From CAZEZY01 sp964516635 (GTDB lineage: Bacteria; Pseudomonadota; Gammaproteobacteria; Burkholderiales; Burkholderiaceae_C): a stretch of 16,323 bases of DNA. Where the stretch lies: assembly GCA_964516635.1 (NCBI GenBank), contig CAZEZY010000049.1:1-16323 (forward strand). The letters run 5' to 3'. This document shows positions 1 to 8,637 of the stretch, one piece after another (positions within the stretch are counted from its first letter, which is position 1; the number at the start of each line of letters is the position of its first letter). The notes under the pieces are model-generated. The model did not search any database and was not told the DNA's origin. It worked only from the letters and a program-made list of their open reading frames with translations. The translations under genes and the position numbers were made by a program.

Positions 1-774
1 GGCCTGGCCGCCGATGTGGTGACCTTCAACACCACCACCGATGTCGATTTTCTGGCCGAGCGCGGGGTGGTGGCCAAGGACTGGCGCCAGCGCTTCCCGC
101 ACAACGCCGCGCCCACCACCTCCACCATGCTGTTCCTGGTGCGCCAGGGCAATCCCAAGAACATCAGGGACTGGGATGACCTCGTCAAGCCCGGCATTCA
201 GGTGGTGGTGGTGAACCCCAAGACCGGCGGCAACGGCCGCATGGCCTACCTGGCCGCCTGGGGCTATGTGCGCAGCAAGGGCGGCACCGACGCCGAAGCG
301 CAAGCCTTCGTGAACCAGTTGTATCGCAATGTGCCCGTGCTGGCCCGTGGTGGGCGCGATGCCACCGGCATCTTCCTGCAGCGCAACATCGGCGACGTGC
401 TGGTCACGTTCGAGTCGGAGGTGGTGTCGGTGGACAACGAATTCGGCAAGGGCCGGGTCGACGCCATCCACCCCAGCGCCTCGCTGCTGACCGAAAACCC
501 GGTCGCCGTGGTGGAACGCACCGTGGGCCGCAAGGGCACGGCTGCCGAGGCCAAGGCGTATCTGGATTTCCTCTACAGCCCGACTGGCCAGGAAATCGCG
601 GCCAAGCACCACATCCGTCCGCGTGATCCGGCCGTGCTGGCCCGCCATGCACAGGCCTTCAAGCCGATCAAGCTGTTCACCGTCGAACAGTATTTCGGCT
701 CGCTGGTGGAAGCGCAGCGCGTGCACTTCAACGACGGCGGTCTGTTCGATCAAATCTACACCCAGGGGCGTTGA
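1..774 (+). CDS. Sulfate/thiosulfate ABC transporter periplasmic binding protein (5' truncated)
   Basis: The reading frame is open from base 1, so the N-terminus, including the signal peptide, lies outside the window; 257 residues are visible. The first in-frame GTG (base 16) is internal, not a start. The visible part matches the Sbp/CysP family as I recall it: ADVVTFNTTTDVDFLAE near the left edge, GNPKNIRDWDDLVKPGIQ, NPKTGGNGR, the AYLAAWGY segment, GDVLVTFESEV, and a C-terminal KLFTVEQYFGSL. The family captures sulfate or thiosulfate in the periplasm and hands it to the CysT/CysW channel. The stop lies 3 bp before the cysT start, so it is the first visible gene of the transport operon. Sequence alone does not separate Sbp (sulfate) from CysP (thiosulfate). 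The promoter and any CysB site are upstream of the window. Confidence 0.93.
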   Translation, partial: GLAADVVTFNTTTDVDFLAERGVVAKDWRQRFPHNAAPTTSTMLFLVRQGNPKNIRDWDDLVKPGIQVVVVNPKTGGNGRMAYLAAWGYVRSKGGTDAEAQAFVNQLYRNVPVLARGGRDATGIFLQRNIGDVLVTFESEVVSVDNEFGKGRVDAIHPSASLLTENPVAVVERTVGRKGTAAEAKAYLDFLYSPTGQEIAAKHHIRPRDPAVLARHAQAFKPIKLFTVEQYFGSLVEAQRVHFNDGGLFDQIYTQGR

Positions 775-777
775 TCC

Positions 778-1665
778 ATGTCGGCAGCCGCTTCCGCACT
801 GGCCGGGCCAGGCCTGCCCGCCGCGACTTCCCGGCGAGGGGGGGCAAGGGTGTTGCCGGGGTTCAACCTGACCCTGGGCTACACCTTGCTGTACCTCAGC
901 CTGATCGTGCTCATCCCGTTGTCGGCCCTGCTGTTCAAGACCTTCACGCTCACCTGGGCCGAGTTCTGGGCAGCGGTGTCGTCCCCCCGGGTGGTGGCCT
1001 CGTACCAGCTCACGTTCGGGGCTTCGCTGGCGGCAGCCCTGGTGAATGTGGTGTTCGGGCTGCTGGTGGCCTGGGTGCTGGTGCGCTACACCTTTCCCGG
1101 CAAGAAGATCGTCGATGCCCTGGTGGACCTGCCGTTTGCGCTCCCCACGGCCGTGGCCGGTATTTCCTTGACGGCCTTGCTCGCCGGCAACGGATGGGTG
1201 GGCCAGTGGTTCGAACCTTATGGCATCCAGCTCGCTTTCAACCGCAATGGCGTCATCATCGCCCTGATTTTCGTGACGCTGCCTTTCGTGGTGCGCACGG
1301 TGCAACCGGTGCTGGAAGACGCCGAGCGTGAACTGGAAGAGGCGGCCACCTGCCTGGGCGCCACCCGCTGGCAGACCTTCAGCCGCGTGATCCTGCCCAC
1401 CATCCTGCCGGCACTGCTCACGGGCTTTGCCCTGGCGTTCGCCCGCGCGGTGGGCGAGTACGGCTCGGTGGTGTTCATCGCGGGCAACATCCCCATGGTG
1501 TCGGAAATCACGCCCCTGATCATCATCGGGCGCCTGGAGCAGTACGACTACGCGGGTGCCACGGCCGTGGCCTCGGTGATGCTGGTCATCTCGTTCGTGC
1601 TGTTGCTGATCATCAACGGCCTGCAAGGCTGGCAACGCCGACGTGCCGCAGGAAATTCGCAATGA
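778..1665 (+). CDS. cysT: Sulfate/thiosulfate ABC transporter permease CysT (CysU)
   Basis: This 295-residue protein is an inner-membrane half of the sulfate importer channel. After a short polar N-terminus (about 30 residues) come hydrophobic segments consistent with the usual six-helix MetI-like fold, beginning with TLLYLSLIVLIPLSALLFKT. The cytoplasmic coupling loop that docks on CysA is clear: EEAATCLGATRWQTF with the EAA core at residues 188-190, Gly194 and the closing ILP at 205-207. The segment ARAVGEYGSVVFIAGNIP is typical of CysT. The start ATG is 3 bp after the binding-protein stop, with a purine-rich AGGGG about 10 bp upstream. Its last codons overlap the cysW start (ATGA), indicating translational coupling. 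Length and order sbp-cysT-cysW-cysA match the standard operon. Confidence 0.95.
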   Translation: MSAAASALAGPGLPAATSRRGGARVLPGFNLTLGYTLLYLSLIVLIPLSALLFKTFTLTWAEFWAAVSSPRVVASYQLTFGASLAAALVNVVFGLLVAWVLVRYTFPGKKIVDALVDLPFALPTAVAGISLTALLAGNGWVGQWFEPYGIQLAFNRNGVIIALIFVTLPFVVRTVQPVLEDAERELEEAATCLGATRWQTFSRVILPTILPALLTGFALAFARAVGEYGSVVFIAGNIPMVSEITPLIIIGRLEQYDYAGATAVASVMLVISFVLLLIINGLQGWQRRRAAGNSQ

Positions 1666-2568
1666 GCACCCCTCTGACAAGAAGCGCCCTGCACGGCACC
1701 ACCGAGGCGTCGTGGATACGCTACACCCTGACCGGGCTGGCCCTGGTCTTCATGCTGCTGTTTCTGGTGCTGCCGCTCGCTGCCGTCTTCACCGAGGCCC
1801 TGCGCCAGGGTTGGCACGCCTACTGGGAGGCTTTGAAGGAGCCCGATGCCTGGTCGGCCATCCGCCTGACCCTGCTGGTCGCCGCGATCTCGGTGCCGCT
1901 GAACCTGGTGTTCGGCATCGCCGCCGCCTGGTGCGTGGCCAAGTACGAGTTCTGGGGCAAGTCCTTCCTCACCACCCTGATCGACCTGCCGTTTTCGGTG
2001 TCGCCCGTGGTGGCCGGCCTGATCTACGTGCTGGTGTTTGGCGCGCAGGGGTGGCTGGGCCCCTGGCTCATGGAACACGACATCAAGATCATCTTTGCCG
2101 TGCCCGGCATCGTGCTCGCCACCCTGTTCATCACCTTCCCCTTCATCGCTCGCGAATTGATTCCGCTCATGCAGGCGCAGGGCAACGATGAGGAACAGGC
2201 CGCCATCGTGCTCGGCGCCACCGGCTGGCAGACCTTCTGGCGCGTGACGCTGCCCAACATCAAGTGGGGCCTGATCTACGGCGTGATTCTGTGCAACGCC
2301 CGCGCCATGGGCGAGTTCGGTGCCGTGTCGGTCGTGTCGGGGCACATCCGTGGCCAGACCAACACCATGCCGCTGCATGTGGAGGTGCTGTACAACGAAT
2401 ACCAGTCGGTGGCGGCCTTTGCGGTGGCTTCGCTGCTGGCGTTGCTGGCGCTGGTCACGCTGGCCATCAAGAGCTTTGTGGAATGGCAGCACGAGCGCAC
2501 GCTCAGGAGCATTGCCGAACTGCCGCCCGAGCGGCCTACCGAACCCTTTACCCCCGTGAGAATGAGCC

Positions 2569-2579
<11 letters not shown>
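1662..2579 (+). CDS. cysW: Sulfate/thiosulfate ABC transporter permease CysW
   Basis: This 305-residue protein is the second channel subunit of the sulfate importer. Hydrophobic helices run from about residue 21 (LTGLALVFMLLFLVLPLA) to about residue 270. The EAA-type coupling loop is slightly divergent: EQAA at 178-181, Gly185 and Pro198 (EEQAAIVLGATGWQTFWRV). Segment NARAMGEFGAVSVVSG, and the following HIRGQTNTMPLHVE, are CysW hallmarks. The C-terminal tail of about 30 residues is polar. The start is fixed by a 4-bp ATGA overlap with cysT, and the 3' end overlaps cysA by 11 bp in another frame, so CysT, CysW and CysA should be made in coupled amounts. Confidence 0.95.
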
Positions 2580-3651
<1,072 letters not shown>

Positions 3652-3665
3652 GCGGGCGAGCCCCG

Positions 3666-3683
3666 GCGGGGTTCAGGCCCCGC
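3666..3683. terminator. Possible hairpin between convergent cysA and the SEC-C gene
   Basis: GCGGGG (3666-3671) and CCCCGC (3678-3683) can form a 6-bp GC stem with a 6-base loop, 15 bp after the cysA stop and overlapping the last codons of the converging SEC-C gene. No T-run follows on either strand, so this is only a weak candidate for a shared terminator. Confidence 0.25.
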
Positions 3684-4482
3684 AGCACTTCTTGTACTTC
3701 TTGCCGGAGCCGCAGGAGCAGGGGTCGTTGCGGCCCGGTTCTTCGGCCTTGCGCACGGTGTCCACGCGCGGGCCCACCTGCTTCCAGGTGTCGCGCAGGT
3801 CGTACACCGCCCAGATCGCGTTGCCGTAGGCATTGAGGCGCTCCTGGCTGACGCTGGGTGGGCTGTCGTCACCGAACATGCGGATGGTGGGTTCCCCCTC
3901 GTCGTCCTCGGTCATGGCCACGATGCGTTCCATGGCATCTTCCACCCAGCCGGCGGCTTCCTTGTCGCGTGGGGCTTGCCATTCCTCGGGCCAGGTTTCG
4001 ACGGCGTACATGAAACCCAGCGCCCACACCTGCGCGAAGGAGGGCAGGGATTCACCCCCCAGTTGCTGCATCATCTCGGCGCGCTCTTCGTCGGTCATGC
4101 TGGCGACGGCGCCCCGCAGGTCCATCACCTCCGGGGCGTAGCAGCGTTCGTCTTCCAGCGATTCAACGGGGGCATCCAGTTGGGTTTGCACTTCGGCCCA
4201 GCGGTGGTGCCAGAGCTGGAGGAAGCGGTCGTGCGATTCGGGGCTGTCGAACAGGTGCGGGCCGAAGGTGCCGGTGACGGGGTCGCTCAGGAGGGCGCCG
4301 AAATACTCCTCGGACGGAATGGGGCGGCGGCAGCAGATGAGCGCAGCCATGAAGCCCTCGCAGAACTCCCACTGGGGGACCTCGTCCATCCGGCCGCGCA
4401 GTTCGTCGAGGATCTGGTCCAGCTGGTCGTAAGCGGTGTCATCCAGGGGCTGGAGGGGCGAGGCGTGGGTTTCGGCAGACAT
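3673..4482 (-). CDS. UPF0149/YecA family protein with C-terminal SEC-C zinc-binding motif
   Basis: This 269-residue soluble, acidic protein has the two-part build of the YecA group. The first part, to about residue 200, is helical and UPF0149-like (LDQILDELRGRMDEVPQWEF, FCEGFMAALICCRRP, WALGFMYAVETWPEEW). The second part is a C-terminal SEC-C motif, RNDPCSCGSGKKYKKCC, with Cys255, Cys257, Cys266 and Cys267 as the expected zinc ligands. SEC-C motifs occur at the SecA C-terminus and in many proteins linked to ribosome or translocase contacts; the function of this one is unknown. It is somewhat longer than E. coli YecA as I recall. It is convergent with cysA and divergent, only 52 bp apart, from the FMN-protein gene. 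No strong Shine-Dalgarno is visible before the chosen ATG. The family call is firm and the role is not. Confidence 0.85.
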   Translation of the reverse strand: MSAETHASPLQPLDDTAYDQLDQILDELRGRMDEVPQWEFCEGFMAALICCRRPIPSEEYFGALLSDPVTGTFGPHLFDSPESHDRFLQLWHHRWAEVQTQLDAPVESLEDERCYAPEVMDLRGAVASMTDEERAEMMQQLGGESLPSFAQVWALGFMYAVETWPEEWQAPRDKEAAGWVEDAMERIVAMTEDDEGEPTIRMFGDDSPPSVSQERLNAYGNAIWAVYDLRDTWKQVGPRVDTVRKAEEPGRNDPCSCGSGKKYKKCCGA

Positions 4483-4504
4483 TTCACAAGGCGATGGCTA
4501 TGAT
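4476..4504 (+). promoter_or_regulatory. Sigma70-type promoter for the FMN protein/protease operon
   Basis: A -35 CAGACA (4476-4481, four of six consensus bases) and a -10 TATGAT (4499-4504, five of six) are separated by exactly 17 bp, predicting transcription start near 4511, about 24 bp before the ATG at 4535. The -35 box overlaps the start codon of the divergent SEC-C gene (4480-4482), so the two genes cannot be regulated independently at this site. Confidence 0.5.
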
Positions 4505-4534
4505 GCAGCCAGTGTAGCTTCTGGAGCCCTGCCC

Positions 4535-6205
4535 ATGCTCGACCGCCTCAACGCGTTGTATCCCGTGCGCTATACCGTGTTTGCGCTGTGTGTGGCGGGC
4601 TGGCTGGGGGGGTTGTGGGGCTGGTGGCAGGGTGGACTCACCGCGCTCGGGGGGGTCTGGATGGCGGCCACGAGCCTGCTGTTGCTGGTGGGTCTGCGCG
4701 ACCTGACCCAGACCTTCAGTGCGGTCCGGCGCAATTACCCCATCATCGGCAACCTGCGTTTCATGCTCGAGATGGTGCGCCCCGAGATCCGGCAGTATTT
4801 TCTGGAAAGCGACACCGAAGCCACGCCTTTCTCCCGTTCCCAGCGCAGCCTGGCCTACGCCCGCGCCAAGAACCAGACGGACAAGCGGCCCTTTGGCACC
4901 CAGCTGGACGTGAAGGCCGATGGCCACGAGTGGATCAACCACTCGATCGTGCCCTCGGCCGTGGCGAGCCACGATTTCCGGATCCGCATCGGGGGACCGG
5001 ACTGCCAGCAGCCTTATGAGGCGAGCGTGTTCAACATCTCGGCCATGAGCTTTGGTTCCCTGAGCGCCCATGCCATCCAGGCCCTCAACGCGGGGGCGGC
5101 CCGTGGACGGTTTGCCCACGACACAGGCGAGGGGTCCATCTCTCGCTGGCACCGGGTGCACGGGGGCGATCTGATCTGGGAAATCGGTTCCGGCTACTTC
5201 GGCTGTCGCGCGGAGGATGGCCGCTTCAGCCCAGACCGGTTTGCTGCCCAGGCGGCCGAACCGCAGGTGAAGATGATCGAGATCAAGCTCAGTCAGGGTG
5301 CGAAGCCGGGCCACGGCGGTGTCCTGCCTGGCCCGAAGGTGACGGCGGAAATCGCGGCGGCCCGGGGGGTGCCCGAAGGGGTGGATTGCGTGTCACCACC
5401 CGGGCACAGTGCCTTCGGCACGCCGCGAGAACTGCTGGCCTTTGTGACCCAGTTGCGTCAGTTGTCCGGCGGCAAGCCGGTGGGCTTCAAGCTGTGCATC
5501 GGCCATCCCTGGGAGTGGTTCGCGATCGTCAAGGCCATGCTGGCCACCGGCATCACCCCGGACTTCATCGTGGTGGACGGGAGTGAAGGCGGCACGGGTG
5601 CTGCACCGCAGGAATTTACCGACCACGTGGGTGTGCCCTTGCAGGAAGGCCTTCAGCTGGTGCACGACACGCTGGTGGGTGTGGGGCTGCGCGACCGGGT
5701 GCGCATCGGCGCTTCGGGCAAGGTGATCAGCGCCTTCGACATCGCTCGGGCCATGGCCCTGGGGGCGGACTGGTGCAACAGCGCGCGAGGCTTCATGTTC
5801 GCGCTGGGCTGCATCCAGGCCCAGACCTGCCACACCGGGCATTGCCCCACCGGCGTGACCACCCAGGACCCGGTGCGCCAGCAGGCGCTGGTGGTGCCCA
5901 ACAAGGCCGACCGGGTGTACCACTTCCACCAGAATACCCTGAAAGCCTTGCGTGAACTGGTCCAGGCAGCCGGCCTCCATCACCCGGGCGAGATTCAGGC
6001 CGAGCACATCGTGCGTCGGGTCAGCGATGGCCAGGTCCGCTTGCTGAGCACCCTGCTCCCGCGCCTGGCGCCGGGTGCCTTGCTGGGAGATCCGGCAGGC
6101 TTGCAGGGTGTCTACCGTCTGTACTGGGCGAAGGCCAGTGCCGAGCGGTTTGGTCTTCCCCCCGCTGAAGAGCGCTCCCACCGGCCCGAAGGGGGTTGCG
6201 CATGA
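4535..6205 (+). CDS. Membrane-anchored FMN-binding glutamate synthase family protein (GltB core-like)
   Basis: This 556-residue protein has two N-terminal membrane segments (about 13-33 and 36-54), then the FMN/iron-sulfur TIM barrel of the glutamate synthase large subunit. Matching motifs are TGEGSISRWH, KLSQGAKPGHGG at 251-262 (GltB QGAKPGEGG), SEGGTGAAP at 350-358 (GltB DGGTGASP), and Cys426, Cys432 and Cys437 spaced C-x5-C-x4-C, the 3Fe-4S pattern of GltB. The glutaminase domain, GltB C-terminal beta-helix and NADPH subunit are all missing, so it is unlikely to make glutamate from glutamine as GltBD does. Its substrate and electron partner are unknown. ATG 4535 is preferred over upstream frame extension: GGAG (4523-4526) lies 8 bp before it and a promoter ends near 4504. 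The stop overlaps the protease start (ATGA). Confidence 0.88.
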   Translation: MLDRLNALYPVRYTVFALCVAGWLGGLWGWWQGGLTALGGVWMAATSLLLLVGLRDLTQTFSAVRRNYPIIGNLRFMLEMVRPEIRQYFLESDTEATPFSRSQRSLAYARAKNQTDKRPFGTQLDVKADGHEWINHSIVPSAVASHDFRIRIGGPDCQQPYEASVFNISAMSFGSLSAHAIQALNAGAARGRFAHDTGEGSISRWHRVHGGDLIWEIGSGYFGCRAEDGRFSPDRFAAQAAEPQVKMIEIKLSQGAKPGHGGVLPGPKVTAEIAAARGVPEGVDCVSPPGHSAFGTPRELLAFVTQLRQLSGGKPVGFKLCIGHPWEWFAIVKAMLATGITPDFIVVDGSEGGTGAAPQEFTDHVGVPLQEGLQLVHDTLVGVGLRDRVRIGASGKVISAFDIARAMALGADWCNSARGFMFALGCIQAQTCHTGHCPTGVTTQDPVRQQALVVPNKADRVYHFHQNTLKALRELVQAAGLHHPGEIQAEHIVRRVSDGQVRLLSTLLPRLAPGALLGDPAGLQGVYRLYWAKASAERFGLPPAEERSHRPEGGCA

Positions 6206-8637
6206 CCCCGTTTGCCCGACGTCTGGCGCCTTCCGATCTGCGCCACCGGGTGGATCCGGGTCGTCTGGGATTTGCCTCCACGGCCGAACTGGCGCAGGAG
6301 CCCTTGCCCTGGATCGGCCAGGAACGCGCCCACACGGCGGCCCGGTTTGGTCTGGGGGTGGACCAGCCCGACTACCACCTGTTTGTGCTGGGCGATGTGG
6401 GCACCGGCCGATCCACCCTGCTGCGCCAGGAAATGGCGGCGGCGGCTGCGGCACGCCCCGTGCCGCCTGATCTCTGCTACCTGCACCATTTTGAAACGCC
6501 TGAACGGCCTCGTGCCCTGCGCCTGCCTGCTGGCCAGGGGCGTGAACTGCGCCAGCTCATGCAGCAGTTCACCCGTGCCTTGCAGGCCGATATTCCCAAG
6601 CGCTTTGCCGAACCCGATTTCAAGAACGAACAGGACGCGCTGGAACAGCGGTACGCCGAGCAGGAGGCCCAGGCCTACACGGCCCTGTCGGCATTTGCCG
6701 AGGCGCGCCACTTCGCGCTGCGTCGAGACAGCGGACAGTTGGTGTTCACGCTGATCACCGAATCGGGCGAGACGCTGACGGCCACCGACATGACCAGCCT
6801 GCCCAAAGCCGAGCGGGACCGCTTCGACCAGGGGGAACGCGAACTTCGCGGCGAAATCCTGCGATTCCTGGAAGCCACCGCGCCGCTGGAGCGCGCCTTG
6901 CGAGAGGGCGTGATCGCCTTGCGGCGGCAGGCCATCAAACCGCTGGTGGACCGCGAAATGCAGGCCATCCGTCAGGGCCTGAAAAAGCAGTTCAAGGACA
7001 CCCGCAAACTGGGGTCCTGGCTGGACGAAGTGGCCCGCGATGTGCTGGACCACCTGGAGCTGTTTGAAGCCGCAGCGCCCGAGGACGAAGACGAGCGCCG
7101 TGAGTTGCTGGCCGCCCAGCTGTCGCGCTACCGCGTCAACCTGGTGGTGGACAACGCCCACGCCGAGGGAGCCCCGGTGATCGTGGAAGACAACCCGCTT
7201 TACCGGCCACTGTTCGGCAGCATCGAATACCGCTCGGAAAACGATGTGCTGGTGACGGACTTCTCCCGCATCCGGGCCGGCAGCCTGCTCAAGGCGCACG
7301 GCGGTTTTCTGATGCTGCACCTGCGCGACCTCATGACCGACGAGCTGGTCTGGGAAAAGCTGCGGCGCTTTCTGCGCAGCGGCCGTCTGCAGATCGAAGA
7401 ACCCGGGACCATGTTCAGCGCGCTGGCCACCACGTCACTGGCCCCCGAGGCGGTGGACGTGGACGTGAAGATCGTCCTGATCGGCTCCAATGAACATTTC
7501 TATGCCTTGCAGGAAGGTGACCCGGAATTTGCCCGCCATTTCCGGGTGAAGGTGGACTTTGCCGACGCCTTCCATGCCAGCGACGACACCCGATACGCCA
7601 CCGGCGTGTTTGTGGCGCACACTTGCCAGCGGCTGGGTCTGCCGCATTTTCAGGCCGCCGCGGTGGCCCGCCTCATTGAAGACACCCACCGAGAGGCCGA
7701 AGACCAGACCCGCCAGAGCGCGGCGTTTGCGCGCACCGAATCGCTGGTGGTGGAGAGTGCTGAGATGGCCCAGGCACGTGGGGTGAATGGGGTGGAGCGG
7801 CAAGACGTGGAGGCCGCGATCACGGCCCGCAACCACCGCCACGATTACCCAGACCAGCGCCTGCGCGAAGCCATTGCCGAAGGCGACCGCCTGATCGCAT
7901 TGGGTGGGGCGCGGGTCGGGCAGCTCAACGGCCTGAGCGTGATCGACCTGGGTGACTACCGGTTCGGGCTGCCCATGCGCGTGGCCGCGCGCACCGTCGC
8001 GGGCTCAGAGGGCTTGCTCAACATCGAACGCGAAGTGGAACTGTCTGGCCCCATTCACGACAAGGCGGTGCTGATTCTGCACAGCTACCTGTCTGCCTTG
8101 TTTGCCCATGTCGCCCCCCTGGCGTTGTCGGCGTCGGTCGTGTTCGAGCAGGAGTACAGCGGAATCGAGGGCGATTCGGCTTCCTGTGCCGAACTGTTTG
8201 CGTTGCTGTCTTCGCTGGCCGGCGTGCCGCTCAAGCAGGGCATTGCGGTCACGGGGGCGCTCAATGCCTTTGGTGAGGTGCTGCCCATCGGCGGCGTGAA
8301 CGAGAAGATCGAAGGCTTTTACCGTGTGTGTCAGGCCGAGGGGCTGACCGGTGAGCAGGGTGTGCTGATCCCGCACCGCAACCGGCGCCACCTGATGCTG
8401 AACGACGAGGTGTGCGACGCCGTGGCGCAGGGGCGTTTTCACATCTACACCGCCACCCATGCGCTGGAAGGGCTGGCGCTGCTGACGGGCATGGCCGTGG
8501 GCGCCGGGGTGGTGTCGGGCGACGGGGTGGGTGCCTACCCGCCCGACACCTTGCTGGGGCGAGCGGAGGCGACGTTGCAGGGTTACCGCCGTGCCGTGCG
8601 CCGGGCGGGCAACCCCCGAGCAGGGCGCCGGCGTTAA
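6202..8637 (+). CDS. Lon-related (S16 family) AAA protease with atypical ATPase motifs
   Basis: This 811-residue protein belongs to the Lon-like group with an AAA_32-type N-terminal region (related to E. coli YcbZ). In order: an N-terminal segment; P-loop-like GDVGTGRS at 64-71; a long helical, coiled-coil-rich insertion (about 110-310); a Walker B-like strand GGFLMLHLRDL; a sensor-1-like VLIGSNEHF; and a C-terminal S16 domain. The S16 domain has catalytic Ser659 in GDSAS and Lys702 in GGVNEK, 43 residues apart as in E. coli Lon (679/722). The P-loop lysine is Arg70, and the Walker B aspartate position is His373. The last 30 or so residues are basic. ATG 6202 is favoured over TTG 6196 because GAAGGGGG precedes it and it forms an ATGA overlap with the FMN gene. 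It probably degrades or processes specific proteins; targets are unknown. Confidence 0.88.
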   Translation: MTPFARRLAPSDLRHRVDPGRLGFASTAELAQEPLPWIGQERAHTAARFGLGVDQPDYHLFVLGDVGTGRSTLLRQEMAAAAAARPVPPDLCYLHHFETPERPRALRLPAGQGRELRQLMQQFTRALQADIPKRFAEPDFKNEQDALEQRYAEQEAQAYTALSAFAEARHFALRRDSGQLVFTLITESGETLTATDMTSLPKAERDRFDQGERELRGEILRFLEATAPLERALREGVIALRRQAIKPLVDREMQAIRQGLKKQFKDTRKLGSWLDEVARDVLDHLELFEAAAPEDEDERRELLAAQLSRYRVNLVVDNAHAEGAPVIVEDNPLYRPLFGSIEYRSENDVLVTDFSRIRAGSLLKAHGGFLMLHLRDLMTDELVWEKLRRFLRSGRLQIEEPGTMFSALATTSLAPEAVDVDVKIVLIGSNEHFYALQEGDPEFARHFRVKVDFADAFHASDDTRYATGVFVAHTCQRLGLPHFQAAAVARLIEDTHREAEDQTRQSAAFARTESLVVESAEMAQARGVNGVERQDVEAAITARNHRHDYPDQRLREAIAEGDRLIALGGARVGQLNGLSVIDLGDYRFGLPMRVAARTVAGSEGLLNIEREVELSGPIHDKAVLILHSYLSALFAHVAPLALSASVVFEQEYSGIEGDSASCAELFALLSSLAGVPLKQGIAVTGALNAFGEVLPIGGVNEKIEGFYRVCQAEGLTGEQGVLIPHRNRRHLMLNDEVCDAVAQGRFHIYTATHALEGLALLTGMAVGAGVVSGDGVGAYPPDTLLGRAEATLQGYRRAVRRAGNPRAGRRR

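Noticed and set aside
4436..4534. Possible 33-residue N-terminal extension of the FMN protein.
   Set aside because: It would begin inside the divergent SEC-C gene and upstream of the likely promoter; ATG 4535 has a ribosome-binding site and the normal N-terminus.
6112..7320. A 402-codon minus-strand frame over the protease N-terminal half.
   Set aside because: Antisense shadow with Gln/His/Gly-rich sequence; it also crosses the FMN gene end.
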